The notes: generated from the letters alone by a model not told the origin. Positions 1 through 7,795 are shown, counted from the first letter of the stretch. The stretch is 18,201 nucleotides of DNA from SZUA-1377 sp964622255 (GCA_964622255.1 CAZUPK010000087.1:1-18201); one strand, 5' to 3'. Numbers and translations are program-made.

Positions 1-1
1 T

Positions 2-186
2 CTTTTAGAAATTAATCAATATATATTGGATTATGCTGTAAAATTATTAAATCAATACGGTTTATCTCATAATATGACAATTTATGATGCTATCATAGCT
101 TCAACTTGTATTATTTATGATATAAAATTGTGGACATATCATATAATAAAAAAGATTTTAGATATTTGGATATAGAACTTATATAA
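2..186 (+). pseudogene. PIN-domain (VapC-like) toxin, 3' end only, frameshifted
   Basis: The gene enters from the left edge of the window. The frame starting at base 2 encodes a typical PIN-domain C-terminal half: a helix, then YGLSHNMTIYDAIIAS, in which the Asp of IYDAIIA matches the conserved acidic metal ligand of VapC-type RNases. That frame ends at a TAG (173-175) after the poorly matching WTYHIIKKILDIW. The sequence CATAT is present twice in tandem at 135-144. Removing one copy joins the frame to NKKDFRYLDIELI and a TAA at 184-186, which restores the usual VapC ending (T-x-N-x-KDF-x-x-hydrophobic). I infer a frameshifted, probably inactive toxin, or a phase-variable one. The restored stop lies 9 bases before the next gene and overlaps its ribosome binding site. 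An antitoxin gene would normally lie upstream, outside the window. Family assignment rests on these motifs only. Confidence 0.6.
135..144 (+). repeat. Tandem CATAT duplication that breaks the PIN gene
   Basis: CATAT at 135-139 is followed directly by CATAT at 140-144. Five extra bases shift the frame exactly at the point where the PIN-domain ending changes from canonical to non-canonical, and deleting one copy repairs it. This is seen directly in the sequence. Whether it is a fixed mutation, a slippage site, or a sequencing artefact cannot be told here. Confidence 0.7.
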
Positions 187-195
187 GGATTTTTT

Positions 196-2016
196 ATGCA
201 AACAGCCCTAAATCTTCTAAAAGAACACAACCTTTTAAAAGTGATAGAGGATGAGGTTGATATAGACTTAGAGATACCTCATATAGCTTATGTAGAGGTA
301 AAGAAAAAGGATTCTAAAGCTATTTTTTTTAAAAATCCCATATCAAAAAGGCTTAATAAGAAGTTTGATACTCCAGTAGTTATGAATCTTTTTGGCTCTT
401 TTAAAGCTATGGAGCTTTTTTTAGGAAAAGAGGCAAATGTTATAGCAAAAGAGATAGAAGGACTTTTAAAACTAAAGCCACCTGTAACTTTTATGGATAA
501 GCTTGGGATGTTAGGAAAGCTTTTTTATCTAAAAAATGTTTTTCCAAAAAGACTAAGCACCAAAGGAGAGTGTCAAGAGATAGTAAAAAGGGAAAGTGAA
601 GTAGATCTTTATGATTTACCTATCTTAAAAACTTGGGAAAAAGATGGTGGAGCTTTCATAACTATGGGACAAGTTTATACTCAAAGTCTAAATGGTGAAG
701 TAAAAAATCTTGGTATGTATAGACTTCAAATATATGATAAAAAACATTTGGGGCTTCATTGGCAGATACATAAAGATAGTGCAAGTTTTTTTAACGAGTA
801 TAAAGAGGCAGGAAAAAAGATGCCAGTATCCATAGCCATAGGTGGAGATCCGCTTTATACTTGGGTAGCAACCGCACCACTTCCGCACGGAGTATTTGAA
901 CTTTTGATGTATGGATTTATCAAGGAAGAGAGTGCGAAACTTGTAAAATCGATAACAAATGACCTATATATTCCTCGCGATGTGGACTTTGTTATAGAGG
1001 GTTGGGTAGATCCAAATGAGTTAAGAGTGGAAGGACCTTTTGGTGACCATACCGGTTATTATACTTTGGAAGAGGAGTATCCTGCTTTAGAAGTTAGTGC
1101 TATAACAAGTAAAAAAGAGCCTATCTATGTAGCAACAGTTGTTGGTAAACCACCTTTGGAAGATAAGTATATGGGATGGGCGACTGAGAGAGTGTTTCTA
1201 CCTCTTTTAAAAACAACTGCACCAGATTTGATAGACTATGTTATGCCGGAAAATGGAGTTTTTCACAACCTAATAATAGCAAAGATGAAAACAAACTATC
1301 CAGGACATGCAAAGCAGTTTATGCATACTTTTTGGGGAGTAGGGCAGATGAGTTTTGTAAAACATGCCATATTTGTAAATGATGATGCTCCTGAGTTAGA
1401 TGATTATGATTTATTGAGCGATTATATTTTAGATAGAGTAATGGTAGATAATATTTTAGTTAGTGAGGGAGTTTGTGATGCTTTAGACCATTCTTCACCA
1501 ACTTATGCTTATGGTGGAAAACTTGGGGTTGATTGCACCGCTGACAATGTGGATTTTCCTAAAAAAGAGATCATAAGTGATGAAAAACTCTTTGAAAAGA
1601 TAAAAAAACTCGATAGTGATATAACAGCGATAAAACAGTATAAAACCTATACAAAAACTCCTATAACGGTTCTAAAAACAAAAAAGACAAAGCCTGTAAA
1701 AGACTCTTATGAAGCTTTAAGAGAGATAAAAGTTCATACCAAACTTTTAGTTTTTGTAGATGAAAAGAAAAATGATCTTGAAAATCCATATATGCTTATT
1801 TGGAGAGTGGTAAACAACATAGATGCAAAAAGGGATATATATCTAGAAAAAGGGTATATAGGCATAGATGCTACAAATAAAAATGAGCTTGATGGCTTTA
1901 CAAGAAGATGGCCAGATGATACCGATTGTAACAAAGAGGTGATAGAGAGTTTAAGAAAAAGAGGCTTGATAGATGTTAATGATGAGTTTTTGAAGAAGTT
2001 TAGGATAGTGGAGTAG
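196..2016 (+). CDS. mqnL: UbiD-family menaquinone biosynthesis decarboxylase (futalosine pathway type)
   Basis: This is a 606-residue UbiD-family protein, expected to be a cytosolic prenylated-FMN-dependent decarboxylase acting on a naphthoate intermediate of the futalosine menaquinone pathway. Its length fits the long SCO4490-type subfamily rather than E. coli UbiD (about 500 residues). Visible family marks are Y-R-L-Q-I-Y near residues 175-180, with Arg176 as a candidate cofactor/substrate ligand, AIGGDP near 214-218, and the signature EGPFGDHTGYY at 279-289, with Glu279 a likely catalytic acid. The ATG follows an AAGGA ribosome binding site (about 186-190). It lies 9 bases after the restored stop of the broken PIN gene and converges on the cytochrome gene with one base between stops. 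The reaction needs a UbiX-type flavin prenyltransferase, which is not in the window. The family is clear; the exact substrate is inferred from subfamily length and from Campylobacterota using the futalosine route. Confidence 0.88.
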   Translation: MQTALNLLKEHNLLKVIEDEVDIDLEIPHIAYVEVKKKDSKAIFFKNPISKRLNKKFDTPVVMNLFGSFKAMELFLGKEANVIAKEIEGLLKLKPPVTFMDKLGMLGKLFYLKNVFPKRLSTKGECQEIVKRESEVDLYDLPILKTWEKDGGAFITMGQVYTQSLNGEVKNLGMYRLQIYDKKHLGLHWQIHKDSASFFNEYKEAGKKMPVSIAIGGDPLYTWVATAPLPHGVFELLMYGFIKEESAKLVKSITNDLYIPRDVDFVIEGWVDPNELRVEGPFGDHTGYYTLEEEYPALEVSAITSKKEPIYVATVVGKPPLEDKYMGWATERVFLPLLKTTAPDLIDYVMPENGVFHNLIIAKMKTNYPGHAKQFMHTFWGVGQMSFVKHAIFVNDDAPELDDYDLLSDYILDRVMVDNILVSEGVCDALDHSSPTYAYGGKLGVDCTADNVDFPKKEIISDEKLFEKIKKLDSDITAIKQYKTYTKTPITVLKTKKTKPVKDSYEALREIKVHTKLLVFVDEKKNDLENPYMLIWRVVNNIDAKRDIYLEKGYIGIDATNKNELDGFTRRWPDDTDCNKEVIESLRKRGLIDVNDEFLKKFRIVE

Positions 2017-2017
2017 T

Positions 2018-2356
2018 TTAAAACTCATCTGTTTCATAAAGATACTCCGCTATATCTCTTAGTATCTCTATATCTATACCAAGATATGGCATAACTTGTT
2101 TAAACTCCTTTATAGCTTGAGGGAGTTTAGCAGTTTTTTTATCAGGATGGCTTAGCCAAGTTGAGAGTTTTTCAACAAACTCTTTTTTTGTTGGATATGC
2201 TATTTTATAGTAACCCTTTATCTTGCTAAAGTGCGGTGCTGACTTTTTACCCACTTGCATATGGCAAGATGTGCAGTTTCCATAAAAAAGTGTTTTTTTA
2301 TAATCTGCTTTTGATACAATAACAAAACAACATATAATTAGGATATTCTTTATCAT
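2018..2356 (-). CDS. Small periplasmic c-type cytochrome
   Basis: This is a 112-residue exported monohaem cytochrome c. The first 17 or so residues (MIKNILIICCFVIVSKA) form a signal peptide. CTSCH at 28-32 is the haem-binding CxxCH motif, and Met89 in KQVMPYLG is a likely distal ligand. It would carry single electrons in the periplasm; the partner is unknown. The frame stays open 22 codons further upstream to an ATG at 2420-2422, but that start would put hydrophilic sequence ahead of the signal peptide and run into an inverted-repeat element, so I chose the internal ATG at 2354-2356. An AGG sits about 10 bases before it. The gene is divergent from the Deg protease and convergent with the menaquinone decarboxylase. 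Cytochrome identity is firm; its pathway is not assignable. Confidence 0.85.
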   Translation of the reverse strand: MIKNILIICCFVIVSKADYKKTLFYGNCTSCHMQVGKKSAPHFSKIKGYYKIAYPTKKEFVEKLSTWLSHPDKKTAKLPQAIKEFKQVMPYLGIDIEILRDIAEYLYETDEF

Positions 2357-2363
2357 AATTAAA

Positions 2364-2466
2364 TAACCTGAATTTGATAGTATATCATACTCATAGCCTG
2401 TTTGTTCATAGGTTAGGCACAACGACGAAGGCTATGCCGTAGCATAGTCAAAGAGTTGTCAGGTTA
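2364..2466. repeat. 103-bp element with terminal and nested inverted repeats (MITE-like)
   Basis: TAACCTGA (2364-2371) and TCAGGTTA (2459-2466) are perfect 8-bp inverted ends. Inside lies a nested hairpin: ACAAC (2419-2423) pairs with GTTGT (2455-2459), and CTATGC (2432-2437) pairs with GCATAG (2442-2447) across a CGTA loop, extended by one G-C and one G-T pair. No open frame or convincing target-site duplication is seen. It fills the space between divergent genes and could be a miniature transposable element, a dispersed palindromic repeat, or a structured regulatory leader. Confidence 0.4.
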
Positions 2467-2491
2467 AATTTTAACAAAAAAGGATAAAAGT

Positions 2492-3901
2492 TTGAAAAGG
2501 TTATTTTTAATAGTTTTATTAGTTATAAATCTTTTGGCTTTGGAAACTACCAAACAAGAGATAAAAAATTCCATAGTTAAGATCTTTACAGTCTCTTCAA
2601 ATCCGGTTTTCAAACAGCCTTGGACATCCACTATTTCTCAAGCAACAGGAAGTGGATTTATCATAAATGGTAACAAAATACTTACAAATGCACATGTAGT
2701 AACTAATGCGAGTTTTATAGAGGTGCTAAAAAATGGGGATACTAAGAGATATGAAGCTAAGATTTTAAGTATTTGTCACGATTGTGATTTGGCTTTGATA
2801 ACTGTTAAAGATAAAAATTTTTTTAAAAACACTAACTCTTTAGAAATAGGAGAGTTACCAAAACTTGAGCAAAAAGTTGATGTGTATGGTTTTCCAGAAG
2901 GTGGAGAAACTCTTAGTGTAACAAGTGGAGTTATCTCAAGGATAGAAAATCAAGTTTATGTTCACAGTGGAAAATCACTCCTTGCTATCCAAATAGATGC
3001 AGCGATAAATCCGGGAAATAGTGGAGGACCGGCTATAAGTGGTGGAAAAGTTGTTGGAGTGGTGATGCAAGGAAGAAGAAGATCACAAAATATCGGTTAT
3101 ATTATCCCAACAACCCAGATAAAACACTATTTAAAAGATATAGAGGATGGAAAGGTTGATGGCTATCCGTTTTTAGGGGTTTTAGTTGAGAAGATGGAAA
3201 ATCCAAGCATAAAAGAGCTTTTTAAGTTAAAAGATAAAAAGGTAGGAGTTTTAGTAAATAAAATAGTGCCAAATTCGCCTTGTGATGGGAAACTAAAAGT
3301 TGATGATATTATTTTAGAAATTGATGGTTTTAAAATATACTCAAATGCAAGAGTGGAGTTTAGAAAAAAAGAGTTTACATCTTTTTCTTATGTCTTAGAA
3401 AGACATCAGTTAGGTGACAAAGTAGTGTGTAAAATTATTAGAAATAATAAAATCAAAAAAGTTACTTTAAAACTCGATAAAAATGAACAAGACTTGATGC
3501 TTGTAAAGAAAAATAAGTTTTTAAATAAACCGCCATATTATATATTTGGTGGATATGTTTTTGTGGTAGGAAGTTTAGAGTATGGAGTTCCTTTAAAATA
3601 CTTTGATATGTTTCCCACAAAGGATAGAAAAGAACTTGTATTGCTTTATAGAGTTTTGCCAAATGAACTTACAAAAGGATACAATAGACTTGCAAATGTT
3701 GTCATACAAAAAGTAAATGGTAGAAAATTTAAAGATTTTAAAGAATTTGTTAAAATTATTGAAAGCTCTAAAGATAAGTTTATAGTTTTTGAGGACGACT
3801 ACAATTATAAAATAGTTCTTAAAAAAGCTGATGTTCTTAAAAAACAAAAAGAGATATTAAACAGATATAATATAAGATCATATAAGTTGGATAAATTATA
3901 A
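2492..3901 (+). CDS. Deg/HtrA-type periplasmic serine protease (family S1C) with PDZ domain
   Basis: This 469-residue exported protease probably degrades or checks misfolded envelope proteins. An N-terminal signal peptide (about 1-17) is followed by a trypsin-like domain with a complete catalytic triad: His68 in TNAHVV, Asp99 in HDCDLALI, and Ser177 in NPGNSGGP. A PDZ domain follows at about 230-330 (FLGVLVE, then the GKLKVDDIILEIDG turn). Residues 340-469 have no obvious motif and may be a degenerate second PDZ domain. The Cys-rich ring around the catalytic Asp (CHDCD) and the overall length resemble the Deg9-like branch more than E. coli DegP/DegQ. The start is TTG at 2492, placed by AGGATA at 2481-2486 and by the signal peptide. 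Its stop overlaps the end of the aas remnant on the other strand. Specific substrates are unknown. Confidence 0.88.
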   Translation: MKRLFLIVLLVINLLALETTKQEIKNSIVKIFTVSSNPVFKQPWTSTISQATGSGFIINGNKILTNAHVVTNASFIEVLKNGDTKRYEAKILSICHDCDLALITVKDKNFFKNTNSLEIGELPKLEQKVDVYGFPEGGETLSVTSGVISRIENQVYVHSGKSLLAIQIDAAINPGNSGGPAISGGKVVGVVMQGRRRSQNIGYIIPTTQIKHYLKDIEDGKVDGYPFLGVLVEKMENPSIKELFKLKDKKVGVLVNKIVPNSPCDGKLKVDDIILEIDGFKIYSNARVEFRKKEFTSFSYVLERHQLGDKVVCKIIRNNKIKKVTLKLDKNEQDLMLVKKNKFLNKPPYYIFGGYVFVVGSLEYGVPLKYFDMFPTKDRKELVLLYRVLPNELTKGYNRLANVVIQKVNGRKFKDFKEFVKIIESSKDKFIVFEDDYNYKIVLKKADVLKKQKEILNRYNIRSYKLDKL

Positions 3902-4027
3902 GTTTTTAGCTAACTTTTTTATCTTTTTGTAGTCAGATTTTCCACTACCAAGTTTTGATATCTCACTCTCAACTAAGCCCAAACTAACCATCTCTCCACC
4001 TATTTTGGCAAATCTACTATATCTATC
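3896..4027 (-). pseudogene. aas: Remnant of acyl-ACP synthetase (aas), C-terminal end with internal deletion
   Basis: On the minus strand, 43 codons read DRYSRFAKIGGEMVSLGLVE, then SEISKLGSGKSDYKKIKKLAKNL and TAA at 3896-3898. E. coli Aas (2-acylglycerophosphoethanolamine acyltransferase/acyl-ACP synthetase) has RFAKIAGEMVSLEMVE and, roughly 65 residues later, LLGSGKPDF close to its end. The fragment therefore joins two C-terminal motifs of the AMP-forming domain with the stretch between them deleted, and has nothing of the rest of the protein. An in-frame TAA (4028-4030) precedes it. The first 28 bases double as the last codons of pdxA in another frame, and its last bases overlap the stop of the convergent Deg gene. 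No start codon with a ribosome binding site serves it. I infer a dead relic left after a deletion. Confidence 0.72.
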
Positions 4028-4959
4028 TTAGATTTTTGGTATTTTAGTGAGGTTAGCTTAACTGCCTCTTTTATAGCATTTAAAAAACTAACATTTGAAG
4101 GATTTTCCCCTTTATAAGCTATATCAAAAGCAGTTCCATGATCTACTGAAGTTCTGATAATCGGTAGGTTTAAACTCACATTTATACTCTCTTTGAAATA
4201 TAAACTTTTCACAGCTATCAATCCTTGATCGTGATACATACATACAAAATATTTTATCTTTTTTCTTATTTTTGGAGTAAATGCGGTATCGGGAACTAAA
4301 GCTCCGATAAATATATCCTTTTTTAAAGTCTCATTTGCCTTTTTTATTGCCTTGTTTATTTTTTTCTCTTCATCTCCTAATACTCCACCATCTCCGGCAT
4401 GAGGGTTTAACCCTAAAACTCCTATCTTTGGTGCTTTTACACAGCTATAAAACTCAAGTAAAAACCTCTTTAAATCTTTAGTTTTTATCTCTTTTGCTAC
4501 TTTTTTAAGTGGGATGTGATGAGTGAAGAAAGAGCAGTAGAGTTTATCGCAACCTATCATCATAATAGCTTCTTTTTTAAACTCCTTAGATAAAAGATAG
4601 GTATGTCCACTCAAGTTTATGCCGGCTTTTTCCCAAGCCTCTTTATTTATAGGTAGAGTTGTTATAGCATCAACTTTTTTTTCTTTTGCTAACTCTATCG
4701 CTTTTTTAAAGCTTTGGTATGAAAACTCTCCACTTTTTTCACTTACAACTGCTGGAGTTATCTCAAAATCCTCTCCAACTTCCACCACTTCAAAATCTTT
4801 AGGAACACTAACCCCTAGAAGTTTTGCCCCCCTTGTTAATAGTTTTTTGTTTATCATATAAAGAGGTTGGCAAAGCTTTTTTACACTATTGTGAGAGTTT
4901 AAAGCTATTTCTAGTCCAATTCCGTTTATATCTCCTATGCTTATGGCTATTTTAATCAT
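4000..4959 (-). CDS. pdxA: 4-hydroxythreonine-4-phosphate dehydrogenase
   Basis: PdxA oxidises 4-phosphohydroxy-L-threonine with NAD to 3-amino-2-oxopropyl phosphate in the DXP-dependent pyridoxal phosphate pathway, in the cytosol. At 319 residues it is near family length. Family marks are the N-terminal SIGDINGIGLEI, the metal-binding histidines His148 (THHIPL), His187 (LNPHAGDGG) and His243 (MYHDQGLIAVK), and SVDHGTAFDIA at 271-281. The ATG overlaps the pdxJ stop in ATGA, so translation is coupled to pdxJ, whose product condenses the PdxA product with deoxyxylulose phosphate. Oddity: residues from about Ile312 to the end (IDIVDLPK) are read from DNA that in another frame encodes the aas remnant. 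The native C-terminus was probably replaced when that gene collapsed. All active-site motifs lie upstream of the join, so the enzyme is likely functional. Confidence 0.94.
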   Translation of the reverse strand: MIKIAISIGDINGIGLEIALNSHNSVKKLCQPLYMINKKLLTRGAKLLGVSVPKDFEVVEVGEDFEITPAVVSEKSGEFSYQSFKKAIELAKEKKVDAITTLPINKEAWEKAGINLSGHTYLLSKEFKKEAIMMIGCDKLYCSFFTHHIPLKKVAKEIKTKDLKRFLLEFYSCVKAPKIGVLGLNPHAGDGGVLGDEEKKINKAIKKANETLKKDIFIGALVPDTAFTPKIRKKIKYFVCMYHDQGLIAVKSLYFKESINVSLNLPIIRTSVDHGTAFDIAYKGENPSNVSFLNAIKEAVKLTSLKYQKSKIDIVDLPK

Positions 4960-5735
4960 AATAGAAGCTTTTTCATCTCTCTTACAGCACTATCAAGTCC
5001 GCTAAAAATACTTTTTGCTATGATGCTTTGACCGATATTTAATTCCTCTATCCCATCTATTTCCGTAATATTTTTTACATTTTGATAGTTTAGTCCGTGA
5101 CCTGCTGCAACTTTCAACCCATATTCATTGGCACTTTCAACTGCACTTTTTAGTTTTCTCAGTGAAGTGTTTATCGCTTTTTTTAAGTTTTTTCTACTTG
5201 TTTCATACTCTTTAACTGAGTGAGGAGTATGAACGAGGTTTGAGTGAAGCATATTGTAAAGATTTGCATACTCTCCTGTGTGAAACTCAACCCACTCGAC
5301 TCCTAGTATTTTTGATGATTTTACAGCCTTTTTACTTGGATCTATAAAGAGTGAAACCTCTATCTCTCTTGCTTTGAAAAAGTGAACTACATTGTCAAGC
5401 TTATCATATATCGCATCAAGATTTAAGCCTCCTTCAGTTGTAAGTTCCTCTCTTCTTTCTGGCACTATAGTTACTCTGTGTGGTCTAACTTCGGCTAAAA
5501 ATCTTACTATCTCTTCATCGATAGAACACTCTATGTTTACTGGAAGTGGAGAGTTTTGGATGATTCTTCGGACATCCCACTCATTTATGTGTCGTCTATC
5601 CTCTCTTAAGTGTATTGTTATCTGATTGGCTCCTGCATCTTTTGCTATGTAAACAGCTTGTAAAGGATCGGGATCATTTACCCTTCTAGCTTCTCTTAAA
5701 ACTGCAATATGGTCTATATTTACTCCAAGTAGCAT
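4956..5735 (-). CDS. pdxJ: Pyridoxine 5'-phosphate synthase
   Basis: PdxJ closes the pyridine ring, joining 1-deoxy-D-xylulose 5-phosphate with the amino-oxopropyl phosphate supplied by PdxA to give pyridoxine 5'-phosphate. The 259-residue sequence has the family start LLGVNIDHIAVLREAR, then TIHLREDRRHI at 40-50 (His42, Arg47), the NIECS strand with Glu69, EFHTGEYA at 150-157, and AGHGLNY at 211-217 with a catalytic-type His213. It is slightly longer than E. coli PdxJ (243), mainly around residues 160-185. The ATG follows AAGGAT about 7 bases upstream. It is the first gene of a two-gene pdxJ-pdxA operon with a 4-base overlap, transcribed away from the L,D-transpeptidase. Confidence 0.95.
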   Translation of the reverse strand: MLLGVNIDHIAVLREARRVNDPDPLQAVYIAKDAGANQITIHLREDRRHINEWDVRRIIQNSPLPVNIECSIDEEIVRFLAEVRPHRVTIVPERREELTTEGGLNLDAIYDKLDNVVHFFKAREIEVSLFIDPSKKAVKSSKILGVEWVEFHTGEYANLYNMLHSNLVHTPHSVKEYETSRKNLKKAINTSLRKLKSAVESANEYGLKVAAGHGLNYQNVKNITEIDGIEELNIGQSIIAKSIFSGLDSAVREMKKLLL

Positions 5736-5772
5736 TTTGCTATCCTTGTGTGTTGATTTTTTAGTTGAAGTG

Positions 5773-5778
5773 ATTATA
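5773..5778 (-). promoter_or_regulatory. Candidate -10 box for pdxJ-pdxA
   Basis: On the minus strand the sequence reads TATGATATAATCAC, with TATAAT about 38 bases before the pdxJ ATG. No good -35 hexamer is present, which is usual for sigma-70 promoters in Campylobacterota. Motif match only. Confidence 0.4.
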
Positions 5779-5892
5779 TCATAACTGGTTGTGATTTAGG
5801 TTCAAATACTATAAAATTTGTTTGTATGAATGTTATAAAAAAATTAACTATTTAAAACTTGCCTTTTCTTAAGTTTCAATTTAGTAAAAAAT

Positions 5893-5900
5893 TATAGAAT
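5893..5900 (+). promoter_or_regulatory. Candidate extended -10 box (TATAGAAT) for the L,D-transpeptidase gene
   Basis: TATAGAAT at 5893-5900, behind a run of A and T, resembles Campylobacterota -10 elements. Transcription would begin near 5907. That is almost on the first in-frame ATG (5910), which supports use of the ATG at 5934. Confidence 0.4.
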
Positions 5901-5933
5901 ACAGATGGAATGTTTACAAAATGGGTGTTTGAT

Positions 5934-7751
5934 ATGAAAGCTTTGAGAAGTATTTTTTTATTTTTGGTTATCTTATCCTCTTTTTTATGTGCTGAATGGT
6001 TGGAGGAGCAAAATGAACTAGTTACAACTGAAGATATTTTAACTCCTGATAAACCTGTTGTTATAGAAGAAGAACCAATCACTATGGATAATGGATGGGC
6101 AAGTGGTCTAAACGGCGAACAAGTTAAGAAAAAAGTTACTCAAAGTAATATTTTAGCTATTATAAATGGTAATAGTTTTGGAAGTTATGGTATTGATAAA
6201 TTTTACAGAAAGAGAGCAGTTAAAAAGTTTTATGCTTCAAACGGCTATACATATTTTTGGTTTGCGAAGGGATTTAAGATTACACCGCAAATAAAAAGCT
6301 TATTGAGGGCTATTGAGGAAGCACCGACCGAAGCTTTAGATGATTTAACGAGATATCACTATGATAAAATCTCATCCTATGTATCACGAGTGGAGAGTAG
6401 GGATTATGATGTTAATGATGAAAAGATTTTATTCAAAGTTCTTGATGTATTGTTAACGGATGCATTTTTTTCTTTAGCTCACGATTTACATAACGGTATT
6501 TTGGATTATAGAAGCTTTCAAAAAAAAATAAAGGATAGAAGGGGTATTAGTGAGATAAATTACAAATGGGATACACCTAAAGCCGAACCCAATTATACAG
6601 ATCTTCTGACATCTTTGCATTCTACAAATCATATAAAAAAGGGTTTATATGATTTAGTAAACCATAGCTTTGTGTATGAGAGATTGAAAGATGTATATCA
6701 AAATTATAAAGCGATAGAGGCAAATGGCGGATGGCCTAAGATACCAGCAGGTGGTCTTTTAAGATATGGTTCAAAAGGTAAAAGGGTTGATCTTCTGGCA
6801 AAAAGGCTTTCTATAAGTGGTGATTTGGAAAAATACCATGTGAATTATAATACTTTTGATAAAGCACTAAAACTTGCTCTTAAAAAGTATCAAAAAAGGA
6901 TGGGACTTTGGGTAAGTGGAAAACTAACCGGAGAGACAAGGAGAAGTTTAAATATCTCTGTAAAAGCTAAACTAAAACTGATAAAGTTAAATATAGAAAA
7001 AGCTAGATGGGAAACGGATTCTATGCATGGTAGGCTGATACTTGTAAATATTCCGGATTTTATGTTGAGATTTTATGATAATGGAAATGTGATATTAGCT
7101 AGTCGTGTAGTTGTTGGGAAAAAATCAAATCCAACCCCTATATTTAGTTCTGTTATGTCATATGTTGTTTTAAATCCTACTTGGACAGTTCCAGATAGCA
7201 TTGTAAAAAAAGAGATGCTTCCTAAATTTAAGAAGAATCCGACATATTTAGAAGGTAAAAAGTTCAAAATATATGATGGGTGGGGAAAAAATAGAAAAGA
7301 GGTGGATCCTGTTAGTATAAATTGGGAGCAATATGGTGAAAAAGATAAAATCCCATATGTTTTTGTTAGAGAAAAAGGTGAAGAAAATCCTTTAGGAATA
7401 GTAAAGTTTATGTTTCCAAATAACAATGCTGTATATATTCATGATACACCGTCGAAAAATTTATTTAAAAAGAGAGTTAGAGCATTTTCTCATGGTTGTA
7501 TAAGATTGCATAATCCTCAAACTTTACTTGAACTTATAGCAAATGAGCATATGTCTAGTGGTTATGAAAAAGTAAACAAGATACTAAAAAGTGGTGAAAA
7601 TAAATCTTTAAGGATAGATGATAAAATACCTGTTTATATAAGATATTATACAGTTTTTGTAGATGATGATGGAACAGTTAAATTTTATCACGATATTTAT
7701 AAATATGATAAAATTTTACTAAAAGATATATGGGAACTTCTAAAAACCTAG
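5934..7751 (+). CDS. Murein L,D-transpeptidase, YcbB/LdtD type
   Basis: This exported enzyme should form 3-3 (mDAP-mDAP) crosslinks in peptidoglycan. The domain order matches E. coli LdtD (YcbB): signal peptide (MKALRSIFLFLVILSSFLCA), a helical scaffold domain at about 90-250, a peptidoglycan-binding domain at about 277-337 (LRYGSKGKRVDLLAKRLS to SGKLTGETRRSLN), then a YkuD catalytic domain with SHGCIRL and nucleophile Cys522. The extra segment at about 430-470, before the catalytic Cys, resembles the YcbB capping loop. Numbering is from the ATG at 5934, which begins the signal peptide. An in-frame ATG at 5910 would add 8 residues but sits about 9 bases after the -10 box and lacks a good ribosome binding site. 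The next gene encodes a MepK-like endopeptidase, the same pairing as ycbB-ycbK in E. coli. Confidence 0.88.
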   Translation: MKALRSIFLFLVILSSFLCAEWLEEQNELVTTEDILTPDKPVVIEEEPITMDNGWASGLNGEQVKKKVTQSNILAIINGNSFGSYGIDKFYRKRAVKKFYASNGYTYFWFAKGFKITPQIKSLLRAIEEAPTEALDDLTRYHYDKISSYVSRVESRDYDVNDEKILFKVLDVLLTDAFFSLAHDLHNGILDYRSFQKKIKDRRGISEINYKWDTPKAEPNYTDLLTSLHSTNHIKKGLYDLVNHSFVYERLKDVYQNYKAIEANGGWPKIPAGGLLRYGSKGKRVDLLAKRLSISGDLEKYHVNYNTFDKALKLALKKYQKRMGLWVSGKLTGETRRSLNISVKAKLKLIKLNIEKARWETDSMHGRLILVNIPDFMLRFYDNGNVILASRVVVGKKSNPTPIFSSVMSYVVLNPTWTVPDSIVKKEMLPKFKKNPTYLEGKKFKIYDGWGKNRKEVDPVSINWEQYGEKDKIPYVFVREKGEENPLGIVKFMFPNNNAVYIHDTPSKNLFKKRVRAFSHGCIRLHNPQTLLELIANEHMSSGYEKVNKILKSGENKSLRIDDKIPVYIRYYTVFVDDDGTVKFYHDIYKYDKILLKDIWELLKT

Positions 7752-7795
7752 ATAGTTGATAGCTTTGGCAGTTTGTTCACAATCGAGGAGTTGTG

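Noticed and set aside
2357..2422. Longer N-terminus for the cytochrome c gene, from the ATG at 2420-2422
   Set aside because: It would put 22 mostly polar residues before a normal signal peptide and run into the inverted-repeat element. The ATG at 2354-2356 starts the signal peptide directly.
3593..3847. 84-codon minus-strand open frame inside the Deg gene
   Set aside because: Its composition is that of the complement of an AT-rich coding strand (Phe, Ile and Lys runs). There is no motif or ribosome binding site, and the sense gene is fully explained.
7073..7426. 117-codon minus-strand open frame inside the L,D-transpeptidase gene
   Set aside because: It is antisense to the conserved YkuD domain and has no recognisable motif or translation signal, so it is a shadow frame.
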